Counted from the stretch's first letter, positions 22,766 through 35,097 are shown. The stretch is DNA of 64,000 nt from Proteles cristata cristata (GCA_017311185.1 JAESUZ010003377.1:186001-250000); one strand, 5' to 3'. The notes: generated by a model from the letters alone, not told the origin. Numbers and translations: made by a program.

Positions 22766-22930
22766 GCATGAGTGGGGGAGGGTCAGAGAGAGAGGGAGAC
22801 ACAGAATCTGAAGCAGCTCCAGGCTCCGAGCTGTCAGCACAGAGCCCGATGCGGGGCTCAAACCCACAAACTGCGAGATCATGACCTGAGCTGAAGTCAG
22901 ACACTTAACCGACTGAGCCCCTCAGGCCCC
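22703..22930 (-). mobile_element. Felid SINE with (GA)n expansion
   Basis: Poly-T tail followed by about 15 GA units, then GGAGACACAGAATCTGAAGC, GCTGTCAGCACAGAGCCC and a head ending CCGACTGAGCCCCTCAG. Confidence 0.93.
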
Positions 22931-23149
22931 TGATGATTTAAAGAGCAAAGTATCCTTCATTCCATCCCTGTGCTCCACTGATGCTGACCATCTTTAAATC
23001 CTTTTTGGAAAGTTTTCCCTTTACAACCTCATCCGTCAATAACAGGCAAAGTTGGGATGAATCACAGAGAAGAAAACTAGTGAATCTACACCCCTTTTCC
23101 TTATGTAACAAAGCAAGAGGGGGCCCCACATGGCAGCTGGGCATGGCTT

Positions 23150-23275
23150 CCTATCTGCAGAGGAGGAGAGGGCTCCGCGAGGTCGCGGACTTGCCCAGGC
23201 CCGGACAGCTAACATGTGGACTGTGAGGCTGTGGAGCCGGGTCCGCCGCCCCCAGAGCCAGGCTCTGCTCCTTTC
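23150..23275 (+). repeat. MIR-like ancient SINE fragment
   Basis: Contains CTATCTGCAGAGGAGGAGAG, GACTTGCCCAGGCCCGGACA and GCTAACATGTGG in the order of the MIR segment that normally reads 'bases / gauge of exon-like GAGGAAAC..., CTTGCCCAAGGTCACACAGCTAG'. Heavily diverged. Confidence 0.45.
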
Positions 23276-23950
23276 GGTGCTAAGCCGCCCCCCAAGTGGT
23301 CGATGGTGGGGGGACTGGTATCTTTCCCACTCGTGCCTGTCCCGGGCGCTGAGCCCCCTTCCCTGAGGGTTCGACCAGGTCTATCAGAGGCCGCCGGGGT
23401 GGGGGAGGGGTCTGACTGTTGCATGCATGCCCCTCCCCCAGCCCCCCAGTAGAGCGCTGTTCTCTTGGGATGTGACTGCTTTGTCACCCCCCAGACATGT
23501 GACCGTGACCGGCCCACTTGCTTAGGGCAGTTTTCTGAGGTTGGGTGAACCAACATGGAGAATGTAGAAGACGGGGCATCTCGGGGACGGGGGTCCCAGG
23601 GACGGGCCCCGGGCCGGAAGGACAGAATCTCAGCCTGAAGCAGCAGAGGCCGGAGAGTGACCGGATGGCCCGGGCGGTGCTCGTGATAAACACGGAAACA
23701 GGCGGTCAGGTGGGCCGCGCCCAGGGGGCAAGCCGGTCCATCAGGGCACTCACCGAGACCCTTCCCTCTGCCACCTGGGAAGCGGGTCAGAGGGTCTCTG
23801 GCTCAGCCAAGGTACGCCGTAAAACCTAGGTCGGCTGACCCCTCTGCCATGCTGAAGGGTCATCATCATGCTAGATTTCTCTCCCAATTAAATAACCATT
23901 AAACAATCAAGTGCAAAAAACAAACAGGGTGCTTTAAATCTTAAACATTT

Positions 23951-23973
23951 CACACCAGGAGACACCTGGTGTG
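23951..23973. repeat. Perfect 9-bp inverted repeat
   Basis: Arms CACACCAGG (23951-23959) and CCTGGTGTG (23965-23973) around the loop AGACA. It could form a hairpin or a two-half-site protein-binding palindrome. Confidence 0.85.
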
Positions 23974-24960
23974 ATGTAAGACTAATTTTCATCAAGAGAA
24001 GACACATTCAGAGATATTATCTTTTCTTCAAATACCCGCCCGGCCCTGTAGGCTGCTTTATATCTTCTCTCACACAAGACAGGGTAAAAATATATATCGA
24101 CCTATCAAGCACTGTGAAAATGTCTGTTTCTTTAGCTTAGCTTCCTAGAAGCATCGTTCCCGGGTCACAGTGTACAAACCTTTTACTGACTCACATTTCC
24201 GAACGGCTTTCTAGGAAAGTAACTGATTTTAACTCCACGATTACGAGGGTGGAGAAGGAGGGTGCTGAGTGCTGCCCACCCACCCCCTTACCCACCAACA
24301 CACAAGCGTCTTCTGGTCACAGCCCTTCCTGCCCCCACGGGAAGGCCACAGAAAAGGGTGTTTCTACGTCATTGTCATTGCAGTGGTTGTAATGTCTGCT
24401 TGTTTGCTCGAATCCTATCTCAGATTAACTGGCTCCTGTCCATCGCGTTTATAACAGCCACTGCAAACGTGCTTTCCTTACCGAGGCAAAACGGGGATCA
24501 GAGTACATCAGAAATAAAGAATTTGGCGAATACGGCCAGTGCAAATCTCGGCAGTGTCTCCCGCGACCGGTACCCATCCAGTGGGTCCCACCTTGAGTTG
24601 GCTGACTTCTAATGACGCCAAGAGTCACAGAGCCTGGGGCCCTCCTGGGGCGCAGGCTAGACGATCGGTTTTTCTAGACTTCTAACTGCTGCTACCGCTA
24701 AGCTCACGGGTTTGCAATGTGCAGAAGCCACGCTTTTTTCCTACTCTGAAAACTGGCACTTGTTTTCACGTTGAGTTTTCTGTGTGCTATTTGCCAGGTG
24801 TTCCTCAGAGCAGCAGGTGGGAGGGGTGGAGGGCAAGCTCACATGCGAGCACCCCCAGGACCTCAGAAGACCCTGCGTGCCAGACAGGAGTGTGCGATCT
24901 TTCTTCTCAGCCTGCTGTATCCCCAGTGCCTGGAACTGCCACAGAGAACAGCTAACATGT

Positions 24961-25094
24961 GACGATGGACTGACTGATGGACGGACAGATGGAAGGACGG
25001 ATGGATGGACGGAAAGAAAGACAGAAGGACAGATAGATGGGCAGATGGACGGATGGACAGACAGACAGAAGGATGGACGGACAGACGATGGATG
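24961..25094 (+). repeat. Degenerate tetranucleotide tract (GGAC/GGAT/AGAC)n
   Basis: About 130 bp of period-4 sequence such as GGACGGACAGATGGAAGGAC with many interruptions. Confidence 0.9.
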
Positions 25095-25609
25095 AGGTAA
25101 TGGCACATGGGTAAAGAGAGGAAGGAGGAGGGGAAGTAGTGGGGGGAGGGCGGCGAGTGGATGAATGAACCCATAAGCCCACCCAGCTCCCAGAGCAGCA
25201 AGGGGCTCCCTCCCCATCTTCTCACTCCCCCTACATGTGCTCCATGGGTATTCTCCTCGTTTCCACCCAAAGATCATGCTCCAATCAAAAAGATGCTTTT
25301 CTGACTGCCCACCAGCCTGGTCATCCAGTTGATTTGCTGAATTGTGTTGCTCTGGAAATTCCATAAATTAACCCAAGCCAGAAGTTATAGAGCCACTACT
25401 TTGATATAAAAGACCCTCCAGAATAAATAACAAGAGGGGCTAGGATCCACTGGAAACGCTGAAGTATTTCTAACTGATTCCCTTTTAGTCAACCCCACGA
25501 TGCCTAGGCACAGCCCAGGTCCCTAAATCAGCGACAAGTTACACACTGTACACTGAGCGGCACCCTTTGAAACAGTGGACCCTCTAGGCAGTGCTCCTGA
25601 CCAGCGGTG
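25095..25609. other. No gene recognised
   Basis: Unique sequence. It includes a G-rich stretch at 25138-25152 and nothing else I can support. Confidence 0.5.
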
Positions 25610-25745
25610 TCTGCAGAAAACATGGCATGGGTGTTGGAAATGCAGAGTCTCGGGCCCCACCCCACACCCCCTGAATCTGGATCTCTGGGAGCAGGACCCA
25701 GGACTCTGTTTCTAGAAGCCCCCGGATACTTCTCACACATCCCCA
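25610..25745 (+). mobile_element. MER5A-like DNA transposon fragment (hAT-Charlie)
   Basis: TGTTGGAAATGCAGAGTCTC, GGGCCCCACCCCACACCCCC, TGAATCTGGATCTCTGGGAG and GACTCTGTTTCTAGAAGCCC match the known order of the MER5A non-autonomous element. Non-coding fossil. Confidence 0.65.
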
Positions 25746-27346
25746 CACAAGTGTACAAAGCACCGCTCCCGGGCGCAGAATGTTGATATCTTCTGTGACA
25801 TTTCAGATGTAACAGATTACATTTTAGAGAAACAACTGACTCAAATGTCTGAAAATGACTGATTTAGTAAAGAGCCAAATGTTCTCTTTTTCCCCACCCT
25901 CCCTCACTTCCCCCAGTTTTGGAAGAAGGGAACATCATCGAAAGGATCATTAAAGTAACACATTTTTAAAAGACATACACAAGTGTGAGAGGCTTTTAAA
26001 GTGTGACAAAGGCAATGATGGAATAATGGAAAAATTAAAATCTTTGGAAGTAGAGACAGAACTGCACCCAAAAGGTCACCAGAACTAACTTTGTCATAAA
26101 AAAATAAACCTCTCTGCTAGACTCACTCCCTGGTTTAGGAAAATCTGACATTCCCTCCACCCCACTAAGTCCTCCAGGAACTCTGCCCAGTGACAACCAC
26201 ACTCACCCCCCCGCCCCGCGGTGGGGAGGGGGGCACCTCCTCCAGGGAGCCCTCTGCCCGTCTCCCTAAACCGCAGAACAACTAAATTCCAATGCATATC
26301 CAGCACAGGGGTTTAAAATAAGCCTTCTAAAAATGTTTCACCGCCCTCCTTTGGGCCTGTCACAAAAGTCGCACCGTCCTGCGTCCGCCCAGATCCGAGT
26401 GCAGGAGCCGCGGTAACTGGCCAGGTGTCAGCAGGGCGACCACAGGCGGGGGCAAGAGTAACATTAAGGAAAGTTAACGCAGATCAGGCGCCCAGAGCAT
26501 CGCAGGCACCCGGGCACGTGCAGGTCCCATACGATGGCGTTTGGCCCCCGGCCGCTTCCAAAGCAGGTACTGCTACCCCCACAACTCTGTCCCACAACAG
26601 GCAGAGGCTTAGGCGGAGCCACGCGGGTCGCAGGGCAGAGCGGCAAGGGAGGGCACCGAAATCTGAACTCCGCTGAGGCTGGCTGCAAAACGCCGGCTCC
26701 TGATGTCAGAGACGGAACATTCACAGGCGGAGGGGAGGACGTTCTGAGCGGGGGTGCCGGGCACGGGCCAGCCAACGCAACGCGACCTTCCCTGAACTTG
26801 GCCTTGGCGCTGGGTGCGGGCAGGGTGTGCTTCTCAGGCTGTGGTTGAGTTCACGGCGGGGAATGGAAACCCCAGTTTGCAGGGAGGAACCTCGCCCACC
26901 GAGCTTTCGGAGCCTGACTTAAGGCATTTAATTCAGGCAACTTTGAAACTGACAAGTGCTGACGCTTCACGGGACCTTACTAGGTGGGACTGGGCTGGCC
27001 CACCGATGGCCCGTCTCTGGACCCGACGGGGCCACTGTCACAGTTTCAGGACCCAGCCTAAACAAGAACAAGGCCAAAGGAAAGATAAGAATCTGAAGGC
27101 CCGCTGCCCTGCAGAGGCAGAGGGAGTCGAGGGGCAGGTCTGGGGTGACCTGGGGGTCATAAGAAGACATCAAGAGATGGAGGTGGCCTGGGGCAGACGT
27201 GACGGACACACACAAAGCCTTCTCAGTACCAGCCCACAGTGGGGTGTGGCTGTCGAAGAAAAGGGGGTTGGGGTGTCCTCACGGTAAGAAGTTGTCTGTG
27301 CTAATCTCAGTCACCCCAGTACTCTCTGACCTTCCTTGATTATATA
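25746..27346. other. No gene; possible MIR piece near 26565-26650
   Basis: GGTACTGCTACCCCCACAAC followed by CAGAGGCTTAGGCGGAGCCA at 26567-26622 may be a worn MIR. The rest is unique sequence without a supportable exon. Confidence 0.4.
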
Positions 27347-27350
27347 GTGT

Positions 27351-27402
<52 letters not shown>
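27347..27402 (+). repeat. (GT)n microsatellite
   Basis: About 28 dinucleotides with one GTAT interruption near 27355. Confidence 0.97.
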
Positions 27403-27404
<2 letters not shown>

Positions 27405-27540
27405 GGGGGACATTTAACTGAAGGATTTAGTTCTTCGGAAATGGCAACAAGCTGCTGCAATCCAAACTGACAGGAGCAGTGAGTGGCTGTGTGGTCCCTG
27501 ATTGTGAGTGGGGGTGGGGCGCAGGGGGAGGTGCCAGACG

Positions 27541-27590
27541 CCCCCCGCCCCCCACCCCCTACCCCCCACCCCCTACCCCCCACCCCCACC
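27541..27590 (+). repeat. C-rich tract of CCCCCCACCCCCTA type
   Basis: Fifty bases of C-runs of 5-7 separated by A, TA or G, with a loose 14-bp period. The C-strand suits an i-motif and the minus strand a G-quadruplex. Confidence 0.85.
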
Positions 27591-27635
27591 ACACCACACT
27601 GTCAGGTCCTGGACGATACAATAACAATGAGGTCA

Positions 27636-27838
27636 GGGACGCCTGGGTGGCTCAGTGGGTTCACTGTCCGACTCTGGATTTCTGCCCACAGTTGGGGAGT
27701 TCAAGCCCTGCATAGGGCTCTGCGCCAGCAGCACGGAGCCTGCTTAGGATTCTCTCTCTCCCTCTGCCCCTCCCCTGCTCGTTCTCAATCTCTCTCTCTA
27801 TCTCTCTCCTCCCCCTTCTCAAAATAAATAAGGAAATT
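27636..27838 (+). mobile_element. Older CAN-type SINE
   Basis: GGGACGCCTGGGTGGCTCAG head with a diverged box region (GTTCACTGTCCGACTCTGG), AGCACGGAGCCTGCTTAGG core and AAAATAAATAAGG tail. Confidence 0.85.
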
Positions 27839-28575
27839 TAAAATAATGATGATGATAATGACATCCGACTAAATCAGGGTTTAGTAAAAGAACTAAATAA
27901 ACTAAATTTACTAAATGAACTAAACCAAGTTCATTCTAGATGTTGAGCCTCCATCAGTTAACACTAGGATTCTTCTGTAAACCACAGGGCGATTCCTCAG
28001 CTGAAAATCGCTGTAACACAGGCAGGTTCAAGGCCCCCTGGCTGAGCGGGAACATCCCCATTAGTCAGGTGCCCTCAAGTAAATATTTTCTCCCTACTCA
28101 GCAAATCACTTGAATCCTTGAACGGCAGACTCTGATGGGTGGTCAAGATGATAATTACAGAACTCATTTGCGTGCAGTTGTGACCGAACAATCAGCTGGC
28201 GCCTCAGAAAGCCAATGATCCGTGTTGCTGGGCTACATTCACGGTCAGGACACCCACCCCACGTGGTCTTTCCAGGACAGGGTGAACTTACTCCCCTGAT
28301 CTCCTTTTATGTTGGCTCGTCCATCTAGGTGAGCAACTCGGCACGGTTTTGTGAACCCACCTTGTACTTTATGTGCAGCCATTGAAGGTTCAACCTTAAC
28401 TCTACCCTGCCTGCCCGGAGGCACTACATGCGTGTAAGACTTGGGAGTCTGTACCCCGGTCGGCAACGCCCCGTTATACTTGAATGTGCTCTGCAGAAGT
28501 CACTCTTGAAAGACAGACACGATGGCTATCAAAAAATATTTCTGTGTAAGTCAATCTATCAGAAATCTCAATCAA
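27839..28575. other. No gene; CTAAAT-rich patch at 27868-27925
   Basis: Six ACTAAA/CTAAAT motifs cluster within about 60 bp. The remainder is unique with no exon recognised. Confidence 0.5.
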
Positions 28576-28754
28576 GGGGTGCCCTGAGTGGCTCAGTTGG
28601 TCAATCATCTGATCTCACAGCTCATGAGTTCAAGCCCTGCATCAGGCTCTCTGCTGTCAGTGTGGAGCCTTCTTCAGATCCTCCGTTCTTCTCTCTCTGC
28701 CCCTCCCCAGTTCTCTCTCTTTCTCCCCCAAAAATAAAACGATAAACATCAAAA
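28576..28754 (+). mobile_element. CAN-type SINE, first of three in a row
   Basis: GGGGTGCCCTGAGTGGCTCA head, CAGTGTGGAGCCTTCTTCAG core and AAAAATAAAACGATAAACATC tail region. Flanked by AGAAATCTC at 28561-28569 and 28755-28763. It has a deletion in the A/B-box interval. Confidence 0.88.
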
Positions 28755-28763
28755 AGAAATCTC

Positions 28764-28966
28764 GGGGTGCCTGGGTGGCTCAGTTGGTCAAACCAACTTC
28801 GGCTCAGGTCATGATCTCGCAGCTCGTAGGTCCGAACCCCGCGTCGGGCTCTGTGCTGACAGCTTGGAGCCTGGAGCTGCCTCGGATTCTGTCTCCCTCT
28901 CTCCCTGCCCCTCCCCCGCTTACTCACATCAGCTCCCTCTCTCAAGAATAAACAAACATTAAAAAC
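28764..28966 (+). mobile_element. Felid SINE, second of three in a row
   Basis: Starts directly after AGAAATCTC with GGGGTGCCTGGGTGGCTCAG and ends ATAAACAAACATTAAAAAC. It appears to have landed within the downstream target duplicate of the preceding SINE. Confidence 0.92.
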
Positions 28967-28978
28967 AATCCCAAGTTG

Positions 28979-29198
28979 GGGCGCCTGGGTGGCTTAGTCG
29001 GTTGAGCGTCCGACTTTCACTTGGGTCGTGATCTCGCGGTTCGTGGGTTCGAGCCCTGTGTCGGGCTCTGTGCTGACTGCCAGCGCAGAGACTGGAGCCT
29101 GTTTCGGAGTCTGTGTCTCCCTCTCTCTCTGACCCTCCCTTGCTCACGCTGTCTCTCTCTCTCCTAAAAATAAATAAAAATATTTAAAAAAAAAATTT
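28979..29198 (+). mobile_element. Felid SINE, ACTGCCAGC subtype, third of three in a row
   Basis: GGGGCGCCTGGGTGGCTTAG head, GCTGACTGCCAGCGCAG core and CTCCTAAAAATAAATAAAAA tail. Short flanking match CCAAGTT on both sides. Confidence 0.93.
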
Positions 29199-30333
29199 CC
29201 AAGTTTTTAAAATTTAAAAATTAAACCAATCAATCAGTCAACAGGTGGTGGCATTCAAATGGACGTGCCACCACCCGGCGGGACCTCGCCACCGCACTCC
29301 GCTATGTCAAACCCCAGAGCCCCTTGAGGACTGAGTGACTTGGCTTTGCCTCATGCTTATCCGACATGGACGTTTGAATGATCCCCTTGCGGTGGAGGGG
29401 CCACAGCTGATCTGCAGCCCGGGGCGTTAAGACTCTGAGCAGACGGTGTGTTCCGGAGCCGAGAAAGATGAAGGGCCTCCCACGTAAGCGGGGACGCTCC
29501 TCTGTGGCCGCGGAGTGCGGCCTCCTCAGAAACGCCCGTGTCAGCACCAGCATGCCCAACAGCCAAACACCAACAAAAAACTCTCAGGGGACGTCCCCAT
29601 GGAGACACAGCTACCCGTGAACATACCGCATGAGCGTGAGATGGGAAACGGAGCGCACCGGCAATGCGTTCTTTCCTCCTTCCCACTCCTCCTCGCTATT
29701 ATCTAATCTGGAAGAAATCTGTGCGCCAGGATTTCTATCCGCTCGCCTCCAAGGACTCCGTCCAGAACCACCACCTGCAGTGGAAGCAGCTCAGAGCCCT
29801 GGGACATCTGCGAGGCGGACTTTCCCCGGCTGGAGAGAATCCCCGTTTCCAAAACGTGAACGCTGCTCGGCGGCACAAAACCCCCACTCTGCGGCTACAA
29901 GGGGCTCTGCGGGCTGCTTCCTTTGATCAGATAATCTGTCTTCCCGCAGAGGATGATCACGGGGCGCAGAAGAGGCAAATGTGCGTGGTGGCTGGGGGAC
30001 CCTCTTCGAGAGAAAGTGTAATGGGAAGACAAGCACTGTCTGACACAGTCTATTTCTGAGTTCTGCTCCAACGGCAGGCTTCTCAGTTTCCGGCTTCCTA
30101 TCCCAAGTCAGGGAAATAGGATCACACTCACGCTGACCCACAAGGTAGACAACCTGATCTCCTGCGGCCCCTGCAGATGGATAAGGTAAACCCCTAGCGA
30201 TTCCCCAGTAAAGATGTGCTCGTAACACCAAACACGTAGATTTCCCTCACTTCAAACAAAGAGTTGGTTTCTTCCATTTCTTCCGTGGCACTATGATCCC
30301 TCTTAAACACACAATTAGAAGGCAACGCAGGGA
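29199..30333. other. No gene recognised
   Basis: Unique sequence. The open frames on both strands at 29300-30230 overlap and lack recognisable residues. Confidence 0.5.
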
Positions 30334-30560
30334 GGGGCGCCTGGGGGGCTCAGTCAGTTGAGCATCTGACTCTGGGTTTTGGCTCAAGTCACGATCCCAC
30401 GGTTTACGAGATCAAGCCCTGCATCAGGCTCTGTGCTGACAGCGAGAAGAAGCCTGCTTGGGACTCTCTCTTCACCCCTCCCCTGCTAATGTGCACACAT
30501 TTTATCTTTCCCTCTCTCTTTCTCTCTCTAAATGAGCATTAAAAAAGAAAAAAAGAAAAA
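30334..30560 (+). mobile_element. Older CAN-type SINE
   Basis: GGGGCGCCTGGGGGGCTCAG head, CTCTGACTCTGGGTTTTGGC interval, GGCTCTGTGCTGACAGCGAG core and an A-rich tail with AAAAAAGAAAAAAAG. Confidence 0.88.
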
Positions 30561-33500
30561 GACGATTCAGAGAAAATCATTAACATCCTTTATGCTTTCC
30601 AAGAAACACCATGGTCACGGGCACTCTCTCCCTGTCCCTCAGTTTCCTCCCCTGCAGAATGAAGACACAGGAAGAAGACAGTTACAGAGATTTTTCCCAG
30701 CCTTCCTGAGGGATTCTGCTGCAAAGCCAAACTGCTCCTCAAGTCGCATTTTCTTCCTTCGAGCACCAAGAATCCCATCTGTGCTTCCTCACAAACGCGG
30801 CCCTCCCCCGCCCTGTGACTTCCTGAGGCCAAAGGACCTTGGCTGCCGAAGCGGCAATGATTCACCTCCCGGCGAGTCAGCGGAGCGGAGGGCACAGGTG
30901 GGCCTGTCTTTGGCCAGCGGGCCCCTGTGGATGAGTTTGCCGACAGCCGCTGGGACACGCGGAGGGTGGGAAGGACAAGTTCAAGCACAACTGTGGGCGA
31001 CAGTCCTGGCTACCTCACGGCCCAAATCCACAGGCGGACGGCCCAGCTGTGGGAAGGCTCCCCTGGGGAACGTGGCTTGCTCCCTCCAGATAAACGCCAA
31101 AGGCTCTCAGTACCTCGAGGCCAGGCTTTCCTCGGTCAGGAAGAGTCTCTTCCCACCAATGCCCGTGGCCGCCGTCTGGGGCAGGTGCATGGAGAAGGCA
31201 GAAGGCCCCAGACACGTGGTTCTTTGTAAATCCTCCCCGCCAAATGCCCCAAACCACCGCGAAGAAAGAAGCGTACACGTGAGACACCCCACTGCGCCTG
31301 CAAGTCTTAGGAGGTCTTAGGTCTTAGGAGAGGGCTCCCTGGTAGGGGGGCGGCCGAGCTGACTTGCTGAGACCACGGGTAGGGGTGCACTGGGACCCTC
31401 AGGGAAGCGACGTGGAAACACGGAGCACTGGACCCACTTCAGGACCGCATGCGAAGTAAAAACACAGCAGAGCAGCGGGCCGTGTAAACAGCCGGTCAGT
31501 AGTGAGCAGCCTGAGGCTCGTGGGAAGGAGGGGGACACAGAAGCGCGGGCAGAGGCGCGGTTCAGACGACCTTGTGCCGTACGAAGGGGACGATCCCGAA
31601 GGCTCAGCTGTGCTGCAGAAAAACACCGGCCAGCAGGGCCGAGAAGCGCTCTAAGGTCGGGTCTGCACACGGAGGAACCGGGTCAGAGGACGGTGTGGGG
31701 AGAGGAGCACAGGTACGCGGTCGGACGGGTGAAATCAGGCTGGGGAGAATCTTCTTTACTGATTACTTCCCAGACTACAGTAGCACGGCAGCGATAACGC
31801 CGTGTGCAAAAGAAAATGTACTTTTTTTTACATCGGGAAGACAACGTCACTCAAAGGAGGAGGGAGGAAAGTGAAGCCTTGGGACAGACAGAGCACAGGC
31901 GGCTCTCTGAGGGCCCCTAGCAGGCAGGCAGCCCCGTGGGGGGAGAAGGGTGTGAGACGCACCCCCTTGAAACACCGACGCAGCCAGCTCGCCGGCTCCA
32001 ACTTTCTGACATTTACCAAGTGCCACTTGCATGACTGCTTTGGAATGAAACGGAAGGCGTTCTGCACACACACACCCCATTTCTCTTCTAATTACAAGTT
32101 TCCCTGAAACACAAGCAGGGCACATCTAAAGAAAACAATCCCCCATTTGGGGGACACACACATACTTGTGTATGGTTTGATTTGCCTGTGTCTGACTGTG
32201 AGATTAGAGAGTACTTTTTTTTTTAATTTCTAAAGTGCCATTATACGTTGTTTCGGGTAATGTGTAGGTCTGCCGACTGCATTTCTGTAATTGGCTGGTG
32301 GGCGGGGACATGTGCTTTGGCTGACTTATTGGAAACACCCTCCCATCAGAACCTGAATTAAAATCCCAGAGGAAAAAAAGCACGATTGTAGGTGTGGGCA
32401 TCAGGCCGGTCATTACAAAACTACCAGGCTGGAGACACTGTTATTAGACCAGAGGACACGCGGGGGCAGCGGGGGCCGCTTCATAACCTGCCTCAACCCC
32501 CGGCTCCACACACGAGGACTTCTCTCTCCCGACGCACCCACCTTCGGACGGTTCCTCCAGCAGAAAGGACAGAATCCGCCTCCCGCCTCACCCTCGCGGG
32601 CGGGCTCACCAAAGGCAAGTCCAGAGTCTGCCCGCCAAGGTCTTCAGAATTCGTTCCCAAGACATTCTCGTAAGGTGCCGAAGGGACAGAGAGGGTGGCA
32701 GGTAACAGAGCCCGCCCGGCCCACGGCTTCCCCTGCAGTGCTCCCCAGCTAGACGGCTTAATTACAGACCCCGGCTGTTTATGGACTAGAGCAGCCAGCA
32801 GCCGACCAGGAAATGCAGCTCCGGACTGGCCTCTAATTAAGCTGAGCCTGTGAGGCCACACGGGTGCGGAAAATGGTACTTTGGAGTTTTGGGATTTCTT
32901 TGCTTCTGGGTTTTGAGACGGGGACTCGTGACCTGGGAGGTAACACACAATTGGTCCCTTTTCTGGAAGAGAATCCTTCTGCCTGTGTAGGGCCAGCCTC
33001 TCCCGACCCTTGAACTCTTGGGGGGCGGGGCAGGAGAAACAGCACCTTCCCTTCTGGCCTGGGGCCATAATGGCCCTTGGGAATCATTTTTCTTGTGTAA
33101 CTGCACAGCACACCGGCCAGAATCGTGGGAGCAGGGCCAGCCCGAATCAAGCAGAGGGCAAGAAATGTTAGCATCTCAGGCAGGCACAGCACCGAGTCCG
33201 TGTTTCACCTGGGAATACAGCAGAAGACGGCCAAGTGGATCCCTGTCCGACACGGCTGTGCACACCAGGCTCCCTGCATGTAAGGGCTGATGGCACCTGC
33301 GAGTGATGGTGTTGGCACACTTGTGGGAGGAAGGGGAGCTAAGGCATCTGCCAACAGGAAATGGAATCAGGTTGCCCTGGAGGCTGATAACCACTTCCCC
33401 TAAGGGAACACCAAAAACCAGATGAGACCCTCATGTCCAGGAAAACCGTAAGTGCTTTTTGAGGAACACTGGGTCCCTGAACCCTGCTCTTAATGGACAA

Positions 33501-34895
33501 ACCACAGCTACCGCAAACGTGCCAATTCCCCAAAAGGGAAACAGTCTATTCCTGACATTACCAGTTCCTGAATACATCAACACCTCACAATCCAAAAGGA
33601 AAGGCCTAGAACAGTGGAACCTGCCCTTCAGGTGTTTTCCACAGCTCTGAGGAACAGCAGTGAATGGCCCAGCAACATGCAGCAGAACACACAATGTTTG
33701 GTTTGACATACGGAGCTGTTGCGGGCCAAGCTCTGCTATTTTCTAAAAGTGAGAGAGATTCTCTGTGCTGCTTCTTCAAACAAAACACACCTCCCACGGG
33801 CCCAGAAACGCAAGGCCGGGGAGGGCGGTGGTGGGGGCACATCCGACCACACATGACATCACTTTGCCACGTGTCCACATCTGTCCAGGGGCCTCATCCT
33901 CACCGCCTGGCGCTCCGGTCGCCGAGCAACACTTCTGGCCAGAGAAACAAATTCCTTCCTCAGCCTCCCCGTCCCCTGCCCACCCTGGAAACACTGGGAT
34001 TCCCCAGGGCTCAGCCTCAGGCCCACTTCCCATGCTGCACAATCACCCTGGATGAGTTCATCCACCCCCAAGGCTTGTTCTCGATCTCTGGACAACCTTA
34101 GAATGCTCTGGCTCAGATCCGAGCTTTGGGGGGCCCCCGGCCAAACAGCCTTCCAGACAACCCCCACAGCGACTTCCTACTCAACAATGGCGTGGCCAAA
34201 GCAGAACACGTCCCAGACCCTCCCCGAACCCCAGAGCCACGGTGATCCATCCAGCCCTGAGCCTCACTCCCACCTTCGTTCCCTGTGCCAAACCCAGCCG
34301 AACGCTATGGCCCCAGGCCAGGAGCAATGGGTGCTGTTCCTCGGACCTCCCTCTCACATCTCTCCACATCGGCCGCCTTCCTTCATCTCCACTGTTAATA
34401 TCTTAGGATGACGGTCCCAACAAGCCATTTCGCCCCACAGGGGACCCTGGACCAGGATGGCCTGGAGACGTTTTTGGTTGTCACAACTGCGAAGGGGTTG
34501 CTGCCAGCATCTGATGGATCCAGAGGACAGGGGTCCTGCTAATAAACATGCTCTGAAACACAGGTCACCCCCTAAACAAAAAAATAATAATCTAGATCAA
34601 TCTGCCTCTCGTGCCCAAGTTGAGGATTCTGTTTTAGGCCAAGTTCATCCCTCTGCTGGATTATTACAAGCTTCCCGACGGGCCTCCCCCTTTGCGTCTC
34701 TGCTTTCACCCACACTGTCCTCACTAGGGGAGCCAGGTACCCATGTGACTCCCAGACACAGACGATCACACGGTTTATTCTCCCCCAAACCCTGGGAAGC
34801 AACGCCAATGACCTGTAATCTCCCTGCCCATTGATACCTACTATTAATGCTGTGGGGTTTTTCTTTTCAATCCTTTATCTGGGTGTATATAAAGC
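30561..34895. other. Long unique stretch, no gene recognised; regulatory-like patch at 32740-32845
   Basis: About 4.3 kb free of young SINEs. The plus-strand frame at 30532-31320 starts inside a SINE tail and shows no domain, so it is not called. A patch with GGCTTAATTACAGACC and CCTCTAATTAAGCTGAG at 32755-32845 resembles homeodomain-site clusters. Confidence 0.45.
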
Positions 34896-35097
34896 TTTTT
34901 TTTTTTTAAGTTTATTTATTTATTTTGAGGATGGGGGTGAGGGAGGGGCAGAGAGAGATGGGGAGAGAGAATCCCAAGGAGGCTCTGTACTGACAGCGCC
35001 TCAAATCCACCTAACGTGGGGCTCGAACCCACCACCCTGGGATCATGACCTGATTAAAAGTCCAACGCTTAACCAACTGGAGCCACCCAGGCGCCCC
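34896..35097 (-). mobile_element. CAN-type SINE
   Basis: T12 tail, GTTTATTTATTTATTTTGAG, AGAATCCCAAGGAGGCTC and head ending GGAGCCACCCAGGCGCCCC. Confidence 0.93.

Larger units (their letters stand above)
22931..24960. other. No gene; one MIR-like segment and a perfect hairpin
   Basis: A MIR-like stretch at 23150-23275 and a 9-bp-arm inverted repeat at 23951-23973 are listed separately. The rest shows nothing I can support. Confidence 0.5.

Noticed and set aside
30532..31320. 262-codon plus-strand frame
   Set aside because: It starts in the A-rich tail of a SINE (Lys-rich start) and lacks recognisable domains or splice sites.
32493..33068. 191-codon minus-strand frame
   Set aside because: Overlapped by frames in two other phases, with no recognisable motif and no promoter or splice context.
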